From contig PBDP01000005.1 of assembly GCA_002718095.1 (NCBI GenBank), forward strand, positions 1-9,124: DNA of 9,124 bases, written 5' to 3'. How positions within the stretch are numbered: the first letter of the stretch is position 1; each line of letters starts with the position of its first letter. Of the stretch, positions 1-9,124 are shown in pieces. The position numbers and the translations under genes were made by a program. The notes beneath the pieces are model-generated. The model was not told the origin of the DNA, searched no databases, and was given only the letters and a program-made list of their open reading frames with translations. The stretch is from Chloroflexota bacterium (GTDB taxonomy: Bacteria; Chloroflexota; Dehalococcoidia; Lucifugimonadales; UBA826).

Positions 1-94
1 GAGATCCAGGTGTTTCCATTCCGTCTTTAGGTGCTCCAGGAGATCCAGGTGTTTCCATTCCGTCTTTAGGTGCTCCAGGAGATCCAGGTGTTTC
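1..94. repeat. 39-bp tandem repeat array (cut by the left edge)
   Basis: Positions 1-39 and 40-78 are identical at every base, and 79-94 match the first 16 bases of a third copy. The unit is 13 codons, so changes in copy number keep the frame of the minus-strand gene. Perfect identity, including third codon positions, suggests recent expansion. More copies may lie left of the window. Confidence 0.93.
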
Positions 95-397
95 AGGCCC
101 CATATCAGGGGCAGGTCCCATATCAGGAGGAGGCCCCATATCAGGAGGAGGTCCAGGATCTGAAGGAGGTTCAGGAGGAGGCCCCATATCAGGAGGAGGT
201 CCAGGATCTGAAGGAGGTTCAGGAGGGGGCCCCATATCAGGAGGGGGTCCCATATCAGGAGGGGGTCCAGGATTTAGAGGGTTTAGATCTGTTACAGGGA
301 TAAAAAATTGTTTAGAATCACCGTAAACAGTATCAATCCCATATGAAGTTACAGTTAAAGTAATAAAAATCGCTGTTAGAATAAATATTTTTTTCAT
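1..397 (-). CDS. Secreted Pro/Gly-rich tandem-repeat protein (3' end off the window)
   Basis: Reading leftward from the ATG at 397, the frame stays open to the window edge, giving 132 residues with no stop. The start has a good Shine-Dalgarno sequence (AAAGGTGG, about 405-412). The N-terminus has two or three lysines followed by a hydrophobic stretch (IFILTAIFITLTV), then TSYGIDTVYG, which fits a Sec signal peptide of about 25 residues. The mature part, after about residue 40, is low complexity. It holds repeated GPPPDM hexamers, two copies of a 16-residue unit (GPPPDMGPPPEPPSDP), then a 13-residue unit (GMETPGSPGAPKD) that continues past the edge. The glycine spacing in the last unit is 3+5+5, so it is not a true collagen Gly-X-Y repeat. 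It lies 26 bp after the lipoprotein gene and is probably cotranscribed with it. I do not recognise a family. An exported surface or envelope-associated stalk-like role is only an inference. Confidence 0.72.
   Translation of the reverse strand, partial: MKKIFILTAIFITLTVTSYGIDTVYGDSKQFFIPVTDLNPLNPGPPPDMGPPPDMGPPPEPPSDPGPPPDMGPPPEPPSDPGPPPDMGPPPDMGPAPDMGPETPGSPGAPKDGMETPGSPGAPKDGMETPGS
96..272. repeat. Pro-rich coding repeats: 18-bp and 48-bp units
   Basis: This tract encodes GPPPDM-type hexamers (18 bp). It includes two adjacent, nearly identical 48-bp units at 132-179 and 180-227, each encoding the same 16 residues. The tract differs in unit and sequence from the 39-bp array to its left, so the gene contains two separate repeat expansions side by side. 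Confidence 0.88.
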
Positions 398-423
398 AAT
401 AATTCCACCTTTAGATCACGTGA

Positions 424-1128
424 TTACTCACAGGAAAATCCTGAAATAATATTATTAAAACGTATTTGTAGAGCAGTTGAATCAGGTCCCGTTGTCACTA
501 ATGTATAAGAAGTATTGTTTGTGCAAGTCCAACCAGCTATCAGCCCTCCTCCTGCATCTGACCCTTGAGGGTCAGAAACTACAAAGGCTGCAAAGTTTCC
601 AGATACTCCTCCTACAGTGATGTCACCGTTATTTATAAGAGTAAATATATTTGTAGGTTGACTATCAGATAAAATAAAATACCCAAAGTCTACCAATTCT
701 TGAGTAGATTCACCTTCGTTTGGAGACCATATTAAAGATGAGTCAACACCTTTATATTCGAAGGTTATTAACCCTTGAGTATTGTCTGGATCCTCTTCTA
801 GTAATCCACTTTTAACTAGGTTAGAGTTCCAGATATCTGTATCTCCATCTAAAGTTAAAATAAATTCGTATTCGTCAAAAACATTTGGTATTTGAACCTT
901 TTTTTCAGGTTGTGGTGTTGGAGTATTGACTGGAACCATGATTGGTTTCGGAGGCTGTATTGTAGGTTCTGGCACAAAAGCTTCCTCTTTTATAGTAACA
1001 GTGGGGGTAATTGCGGGTAAAGTGTCAGTCGCAGGAGTGCTGGCTATAGGAGCCTCTTCACTCCCCCCACATGAAACAATAAAAATAGATGCTATTAAGC
1101 TTGTAAATAGAATAATAAGTTTATTCAT
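424..1128 (-). CDS. Putative lipoprotein with Thr/Pro-rich linker, unknown function
   Basis: The 234-residue protein begins with a lipoprotein signal: MNK, a hydrophobic segment, and a lipobox IVSC with the modified cysteine at residue 20, followed by GGSEE. Residues about 25-78 are rich in Thr, Pro and Ala (TPATDTLP, TPTPQPEK), a typical flexible spacer holding a domain away from the membrane. Residues about 80-234 look globular and mostly beta (YEFILTLDGD, GDITVGGVSG, SYTLVTTGPD). Two cysteines near the C-terminus (in WTCTNN and GFSCE) could form a disulfide outside the cytoplasm. The start is supported by GAGG at 1134-1137. The gene begins 21 bp after the ligA stop and is followed after 26 bp by the repeat protein. 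I recognise no family. Membrane anchoring is well supported; the function is unknown. Confidence 0.85.
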   Translation of the reverse strand: MNKLIILFTSLIASIFIVSCGGSEEAPIASTPATDTLPAITPTVTIKEEAFVPEPTIQPPKPIMVPVNTPTPQPEKKVQIPNVFDEYEFILTLDGDTDIWNSNLVKSGLLEEDPDNTQGLITFEYKGVDSSLIWSPNEGESTQELVDFGYFILSDSQPTNIFTLINNGDITVGGVSGNFAAFVVSDPQGSDAGGGLIAGWTCTNNTSYTLVTTGPDSTALQIRFNNIISGFSCE

Positions 1129-1149
1129 AATTTCCTCAAATATGTTTTC

Positions 1150-3195
<2,046 letters not shown>

Positions 3196-3235
3196 TCATT
3201 TTATACTATAAATCCAGTTTGTCGGCATTTATATC

Positions 3236-3265
3236 TTGTTAAACATGCACTAAATCATTTAATAT
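3236..3265 (+). promoter_or_regulatory. Candidate promoter for the cysteine synthase leader
   Basis: TTGTTA at 3236-3241 and TAATAT at 3260-3265, separated by 18 bp, each match the sigma-70 consensus at four of six bases. Transcription would start close to 3272, which is also the A of the small leader ORF's ATG. In such AT-rich DNA chance matches are common, so this rests partly on its agreement with the ORF and terminator downstream. Confidence 0.35.
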
Positions 3266-3271
3266 TGTTAT

Positions 3272-3340
3272 ATGAACTTAAATATAAATGACATAATCAA
3301 CTGTTCTTGTAGAAGCTTATATATCTCTTCGGGCGGTTAA
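3272..3340 (+). CDS. Candidate 22-aa cysteine-containing leader peptide
   Basis: An ATG at 3272 opens 22 codons ending in TAA at 3338-3340. Residues 10-15 read NCSCRS and the end reads SSGG, so it has two Cys codons (3302-3304 and 3308-3310) separated by one Ser, plus three further Ser codons. No Shine-Dalgarno sequence precedes it, but the best promoter candidate would start the RNA at or next to this ATG, so it could be translated leaderless. It is followed 30 bases later by a strong terminator and then by a cysteine synthase homologue. Cys-codon leader ORFs that act as cysteine-responsive attenuators are known from mycobacteria. The role here is inferred from order and codon content only. 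A chance ORF of this length is not unlikely by itself. Confidence 0.45.
   Translation: MNLNINDIINCSCRSLYISSGG
3299..3338 (+). promoter_or_regulatory. Possible leader RNA hairpin covering the Cys codons
   Basis: AACTGTTC (3299-3306) can pair over eight positions, including G-U pairs, with GGGCGGTT (3331-3338). An inner GAAG/CTTC stem (3312-3315 with 3327-3330) is possible. The 5' arm contains the first Cys codon and lies beside the second. A ribosome stalled there would open this stem and free TCGGG (3329-3333), which is complementary to CCCGA (3381-3385) in the terminator 5' arm and loop. This is a hand-drawn pairing without any energy calculation. Confidence 0.35.
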
Positions 3341-3369
3341 ACTTGTTTTAAAAATAGTCAAATTAGACA

Positions 3370-3401
3370 CTAAAAAAGCCCCCGATAGGGGGCTTTTTTA
3401 G
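3370..3401. terminator. Perfect bidirectional intrinsic terminator
   Basis: CTAAAAAAGCCCCC (3370-3383), a GATA loop, and GGGGGCTTTTTTAG (3388-3401) form a perfect 14-bp stem. The core is six G-C pairs, with a run of six T on the 3' side on both strands, so it can end transcription in either direction. It sits between the divergent ligA and cysteine synthase genes, only 20 bp before the latter's start codon. It cannot be an ordinary end-of-gene terminator for any annotated plus-strand gene. It could be an attenuator for the plus-strand leader, or stop antisense read-through from gyrB, or both. Confidence 0.93.
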
Positions 3402-3421
3402 TTTAAAGGAATATTTAAATA

Positions 3422-6322
<2,901 letters not shown>

Positions 6323-6353
6323 CTAAAAGTTTTATATTATTTTCTTCTATTAG

Positions 6354-6382
6354 ACTTTAATCCATTCACGCCTGTGTGTAAA
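6354..6382 (-). promoter_or_regulatory. Candidate gyrB promoter
   Basis: Read on the minus strand, TTTACA (6382-6377) and TAAAGT (6359-6354) are separated by exactly 17 bp, matching the sigma-70 consensus at five and four of six bases. The start of RNA would be near 6347, giving a leader of about 45 bases that includes the AAGGAG site. Confidence 0.5.
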
Positions 6383-6408
6383 GTAATTGATAGCTAATTT
6401 TAAATGTT

Positions 6409-6426
6409 ATATTTTTGCAAAAATAT
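6409..6426. promoter_or_regulatory. Perfect 18-bp palindrome between gyrB and the pan operon
   Basis: ATATTTTTGCAAAAATAT is a perfect palindrome with no spacer. It lies between the candidate gyrB promoter and the candidate pan promoter, centred about 45 bp before the predicted pan start, at the upstream edge of its -35 region. Its symmetry and place suit a site for a dimeric DNA-binding protein. No regulator is identified, and AT-rich palindromes also arise by chance. Confidence 0.45.
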
Positions 6427-6429
6427 GGT

Positions 6430-6456
6430 TTGTAAAATAAGACTTTCTGGTACAAT
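6430..6456 (+). promoter_or_regulatory. Candidate pan operon promoter with extended -10
   Basis: TACAAT (6451-6456) matches the -10 consensus at five of six bases and is preceded by TGG, giving a full TGn extended -10. A weak -35 (TTGTAA, 6430-6435) sits at the short spacing of 15, which an extended -10 can tolerate. RNA would start near 6463, inside the dyad TTGGC-A-GCCAA (6460-6470), a possible operator. Confidence 0.55.
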
Positions 6457-6476
6457 GACTTGGCAGCCAATCCAAT

Positions 6477-6537
6477 ATGTGATGGTGAGCAGAATCGAAC
6501 TCGTTAATATAATGTGTTTTTGTATTTTCCATCACAT
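6477..6537 (+). promoter_or_regulatory. Possible structured leader RNA of the pan operon
   Basis: ATGTGATGG (6477-6485) and CCATCACAT (6529-6537) form a perfect 9-bp stem closing 43 bases. Inside are two weaker hairpins, GAG/CTC (6487-6489 with 6500-6502) and AATAT/GTATT (6506-6510 with 6522-6526), giving a three-way-junction shape. It starts about 15 bases after the predicted transcription start. I could not match it to a known riboswitch class. The pan RNA motif upstream of panB genes is one to test, but I cannot confirm it here. Confidence 0.35.
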
Positions 6538-6565
6538 CAAATCGATTAAGGTTTGGAAAAAATGA
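6482..6565 (+). CDS. Candidate 27-aa small ORF coupled to panG
   Basis: GTG-ATG-GTG codons at 6479-6487 open a frame. From ATG 6482 it gives 27 residues, starting MVSRIELVN, with CFCIFHH in the middle and a basic, Trp-containing end (VWKK). Its TGA at 6563-6565 overlaps the ATG of the next gene at 6562 as ATGA, the classic arrangement for translational coupling. Nine of 27 residues are Val, Ile or Leu, which is suggestive for a pathway drawing on the valine precursor, but AT-rich DNA is Ile-rich anyway. There is no Shine-Dalgarno sequence upstream, and the ORF overlaps the possible RNA stem. No terminator hairpin follows, so it is not a standard attenuator. It may be a chance ORF. Confidence 0.3.
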   Translation: MVSRIELVNIMCFCIFHHIKSIKVWKK

Positions 6566-7446
6566 TGGAATTTACAAAAAAATCAAAGATAGCTATTGTA
6601 GGTGCAGGTAAGCTTGGAGGGTCATTAGCTTTAGCCTTATCTGCTGCCTCATATAATGTTGTTTCTGTTTTTAGTAGAAATGCCAATTCAGCACTCAATG
6701 TTTCTAAAGAAATTGATGGATGTATTCCAAGTAGTGATATACAAGAAACAATTAACGTTGCAGAAATTGTTTTTATAACAACTCCTGATGATGTTATATC
6801 TAAGATAGCTAGTTCATCAAAATGGTCTAATTCTCAGGCGGTAATCCATTGTTCTGGAGCTTCAGGAATAGAATTGTTTAGTTCAATAGAATCTCGTATA
6901 GAGTTTGGGTCTTTTCACCCAATGCAAACATTTTCGTCTATTAAAGAAGGCTCTAAAAGCATGCAGGGTATTACTTTTGCAATAGACGGAACAGATAGAA
7001 TAGTGGGATTTTTAAAAGAAATAACCAATTCATTTAATTCTGGATTTGTTTTAATACCTTCTGAATACAAGCCCATGTATCACCTGACAGGTACGTTGAT
7101 GGGTAATTTGCTCTTGGAATACGCGGCGATTTCAGCAAAATTATGGGAACAGATCGGGTATGACCAAGAGAAAGGAATTCAATCTTTGGTTCCTATGATG
7201 AGACAGGTTGCAGATAATTTAGAGAATATTGGACTTCCAGAAGCGTTAGCAGGTCCTTTTGTTAGGGGTGATATTGGAACTATTAAAAAACATTTGGAAA
7301 TTTTAAAAGAAGATGCTCCCCAGGTGTTGAATTTATATTGTGAATTAGCTTTAGCTGGATTTTATTTTGTAAAAGACGATATTGAAATGAACTTAGAACT
7401 AAAAGAAGAAATAACTGAGATGTTGGAATCAAAACTTCAGAGGTAG
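6562..7446 (+). CDS. panG: Rossmann-like / DUF2520 oxidoreductase, likely ketopantoate reductase (PanG-type)
   Basis: The 294-residue protein has an N-terminal NAD(P)-binding Rossmann fold with VGAGKLGGSLALAL (about 13-26), TTPDDVISKI (73-82), HCSGASGIELF (96-106) and SFHPMQTFSS (117-126). A C-terminal helical DUF2520 domain follows (YHLTGTLMGN at 173-182, LAGPFVRGDIGTIKKHL at 229-245). This is the COG5495-type family. It stands directly before panB and panC, in the place of a ketopantoate reductase. No classical PanE is visible in the window. PanG of Francisella is a known alternative ketopantoate reductase that, as I recall, belongs to this family. The function is therefore family plus context inference. 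The frame opens at TTG 6553, but ATG 6562 has AAGG at 6548-6551 ten bases upstream and an ATGA overlap with the preceding small ORF. ATG 6565 is also possible. Confidence 0.88.
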   Translation: MMEFTKKSKIAIVGAGKLGGSLALALSAASYNVVSVFSRNANSALNVSKEIDGCIPSSDIQETINVAEIVFITTPDDVISKIASSSKWSNSQAVIHCSGASGIELFSSIESRIEFGSFHPMQTFSSIKEGSKSMQGITFAIDGTDRIVGFLKEITNSFNSGFVLIPSEYKPMYHLTGTLMGNLLLEYAAISAKLWEQIGYDQEKGIQSLVPMMRQVADNLENIGLPEALAGPFVRGDIGTIKKHLEILKEDAPQVLNLYCELALAGFYFVKDDIEMNLELKEEITEMLESKLQR

Positions 7447-7453
7447 AACTATC

Positions 7454-8248
7454 ATGAGAGTTACTATTAATAGATTGCAGAAAATGAAGGATGAAGGATC
7501 TTTAATTCCTATGATTAGTGCCTACGATTATACGTCAGCCTTCATTCTTGAAGACGCAGGAATACCTATTATTTTAGTAGGAGATAGCTTGGGGAACGTT
7601 GTTTTAGGCTATGATTCTACAATTCCTGTAACAATGGATGACATGTTACGACATACGCAAATGGTTGTTAGGGGCACGAAAAAAGCTCATATTGTTGGTG
7701 ATATGCCTTTTATGAGCTATCAAACAGGAGTTAGGGATGCTATTTGTAATGCAGGACGACTTATTAAAGAAGGTGGCTGCCAATCTGTAAAACTAGAGGG
7801 AGGCGAACCAATAGTAGAAATTGTTCAAAGCCTTGTACAATTTGGAATACCTGTTATGGGCCATTTGGGACTCACCCCACAGTCTGTAAATCAATTAGGC
7901 GGTTATAGAGTTCAAGGTAAAGAGGATTCTTCAGGAGAGAAATTACTCAATGAAGCACGTATGTTACAAAATGCTGGGGCATACGCCATAGTGTTAGAGT
8001 TAATACCTGCCAAATTAGCCGAAAAAATAACTGCTTCTTTAGATATTCCTACTATAGGAATTGGCGCAGGACCCAAATGTGATGGGCAAGTTCAAATTTT
8101 TCATGATATGTTAGGTCTGTTTCCTGATTTTTCACCCAAACATGCGAGAAAATACATGGACCTTAATATTGAAATCAAAAAAGCCGTTCAGGGTTATATA
8201 AAAGATGTTCAAAAAGGACTTTTTCCTTCAGATCAAGAAAGTTTTTGA
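7454..8248 (+). CDS. panB: 3-methyl-2-oxobutanoate hydroxymethyltransferase PanB
   Basis: PanB transfers a one-carbon unit from 5,10-methylenetetrahydrofolate to 2-oxoisovalerate, forming ketopantoate, the first step of pantothenate synthesis, in the cytoplasm. The 264-residue length is normal. The metal and catalytic residues are all present: D44 in VGDSLGN, D83 in VGDMPFMSY, E115 in KLEGG, and E182 in LELIP. Other family motifs are PVTMDDMLRHTQMVVRG (58-74), MGHLGLTPQ (135-143) and the C-terminal GIGAGPKCDGQ (202-212). It starts 7 bp after the reductase stop, with GAGG (7440-7443) inside the end of that gene, so the two are cotranscribed. Its product is the expected substrate of the upstream reductase. 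Confidence 0.98.
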   Translation: MRVTINRLQKMKDEGSLIPMISAYDYTSAFILEDAGIPIILVGDSLGNVVLGYDSTIPVTMDDMLRHTQMVVRGTKKAHIVGDMPFMSYQTGVRDAICNAGRLIKEGGCQSVKLEGGEPIVEIVQSLVQFGIPVMGHLGLTPQSVNQLGGYRVQGKEDSSGEKLLNEARMLQNAGAYAIVLELIPAKLAEKITASLDIPTIGIGAGPKCDGQVQIFHDMLGLFPDFSPKHARKYMDLNIEIKKAVQGYIKDVQKGLFPSDQESF

Positions 8249-8271
8249 TTAATCTATTTTGGAATAAAAAT

Positions 8272-9105
8272 ATGAAAATTATTAAATCTATTGCTGAACT
8301 GAAAGGTGAACTAAATGCAAATAAAGGATCCTTAGGATTAGTCCCTACTATGGGGGCGCTTCATATAGGTCACCAGTCTCTGTTTAAGAAAGCTAGGGAA
8401 GACAATGATTTTCTAGCTATTTCATTATTTGTTAATCCTTCTCAATTTGGCCCTGATGAAGATTTTGATAAATATCCTAGAAATATTAATAAAGATTTAG
8501 ATATATTAAATTCTGATAATGTGGATCTTGTTTTCATGCCTGATATTCAAGAAATGTATCCTTCTGGATTTTTAACAAATGTTGTTGTTGATAAACTGGC
8601 TGATGTTTATGAGGGTTTGCATAGAAAGGGACATTTTAATGGAGTTTCAACTGTAGTAACTAAATTGTTTAATGTTTTTAAACCTGATAGGGCATATTTT
8701 GGTGCCAAAGATGCTCAACAATGCGCAATTATAAAAAGATTAAACATTGATTTAAATTTAGGTGTCGACGTTATAATTTGCCCAACAGTTAGAGAAGATT
8801 CAGGATTAGCGTTAAGCAGTAGGAATGGTTATTTGAATATTGATCAAATGGAGGCTGGTTTATTAATTAGCCGAGGACTCTTTAAATCAAAAGAGTTATT
8901 TGATTCTGGTGAAAAAAATATTGTTAATTTATGTAAAGTTGCAAGGAATATTATTGAATCTAATTCATTATGTCAGATTGATTATCTAGACATAGTTAAT
9001 TGTGAAACTTTTGATCTTCAGACAGATTTAGATCAAAATTCTATAATGATTGTTGCCGTTAGAATTAGAAATATAAGACTTATAGATAATATTGAAATAA
9101 AGTAG
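8272..9105 (+). CDS. panC: Pantothenate synthetase PanC
   Basis: PanC condenses pantoate with beta-alanine, using ATP and a pantoyl-adenylate intermediate, to give pantothenate. The 277-residue protein has the class I nucleotidyltransferase signature: VPTMGALHIGH (24-34) with the HIGH motif, FVNPSQFGPDEDFDKYPR (53-70), HFNGVSTVV (121-129), YFGAKDAQQ (142-150), and a KMSKS-equivalent loop LALSSRNGYL (179-188). The frame extends to a TTG at 8245 that would overlap panB by 4 bp. I prefer ATG 8272 because PanC proteins typically begin close to an MKIIKTIxEL-like sequence, as seen here, and a short GGA lies eight bases upstream. It follows panB by 23 bp. The gene for the beta-alanine supplier PanD, if it is part of this operon, would lie beyond the right edge; only 19 bases remain. 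Confidence 0.97.
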   Translation: MKIIKSIAELKGELNANKGSLGLVPTMGALHIGHQSLFKKAREDNDFLAISLFVNPSQFGPDEDFDKYPRNINKDLDILNSDNVDLVFMPDIQEMYPSGFLTNVVVDKLADVYEGLHRKGHFNGVSTVVTKLFNVFKPDRAYFGAKDAQQCAIIKRLNIDLNLGVDVIICPTVREDSGLALSSRNGYLNIDQMEAGLLISRGLFKSKELFDSGEKNIVNLCKVARNIIESNSLCQIDYLDIVNCETFDLQTDLDQNSIMIVAVRIRNIRLIDNIEIK

Positions 9106-9124
9106 GTATTCTATATAGTTATAT

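Noticed and set aside
1-94. Collagen-like or CRISPR-like reading of the 39-bp repeats
   Set aside because: The copies abut without spacers, so it is not a CRISPR array, and glycine occurs at 3+5+5 spacing instead of every third residue, so it is not a collagen repeat.
70-303. Open frame on the plus strand across the repeat tract, beginning MLQEIQVF
   Set aside because: It is the antisense shadow of the repeat-coding minus-strand gene. A stop-free repeat unit stays open in other frames as well. The minus-strand frame has a signal peptide and a good ribosome binding site; this one has neither.
3198-3210. TATA-like ligA promoter just before the upstream ATG
   Set aside because: TATAGT and TATAAA overlap here on the minus strand, but I found no matching -35 at a usable spacing and no extended -10. 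Left out as a feature in such AT-rich DNA.
6374-6383. DnaA-box-like CTTTACACA near the gyrB promoter
   Set aside because: Only six of nine bases match the consensus, it is a single copy, and no dnaA or dnaN is nearby. It overlaps the better-explained -35 sequence.
6484-6503. tRNA-like 3' end on the minus strand (GAGTTCGATTC followed by CTGCTCACCA)
   Set aside because: The T-loop and CCA resemblance is striking, but the T-stem has mismatches, and no acceptor partner (TGAGCAG) or anticodon arm is found at the right distance. It is probably chance within the pan leader.

Overview
The window is AT-rich bacterial chromosomal DNA with seven recognisable or complete protein genes, one gene cut by the left edge, and two very small leader ORFs. 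There are no insertion sequences, prophage genes, rRNAs, tRNAs or CRISPR arrays. GyrB, LigA and the Pro/Thr-linker lipoprotein have the look of an AT-rich, possibly marine Chloroflexota lineage. That placement is an inference from general sequence character only and is weak.

Layout. Minus strand, positions 3168 down to 1: ligA (NAD+-dependent DNA ligase), a lipoprotein, then a secreted Pro/Gly-rich repeat protein running off the left edge. Gaps of 21 and 26 bp suggest one transcription unit. Plus strand, 3236-4366: a promoter-like sequence, a 22-codon ORF with a Cys-Ser-Cys run, a perfect terminator hairpin, and then a cysteine-synthase-family gene. This order resembles a transcription attenuator. 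Minus strand, 6301-4355: gyrB, whose 3' end overlaps the cysteine synthase gene tail to tail by 12 bp. Plus strand, 6447-9105: a pantothenate operon consisting of a leader with a 27-codon ORF, a DUF2520 reductase (panG-like), panB and panC.

How the genes work together. PanB makes ketopantoate from 2-oxoisovalerate, the DUF2520 protein probably reduces it to pantoate in place of PanE, and PanC joins pantoate to beta-alanine. The beta-alanine supplier panD is not in the window. LigA and GyrB are housekeeping DNA replication and topology enzymes. The cysteine synthase homologue makes cysteine (or a related product) from an activated serine.

The most interesting region is 3236-3421, where a possibly leaderless Cys-codon-containing leader ORF, competing RNA pairings and an intrinsic terminator precede a cysteine biosynthesis gene. 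Next come the structured, ORF-bearing pantothenate leader with two dyads around its promoter, and a tryptophan in GyrB at the position matching E. coli Lys447.
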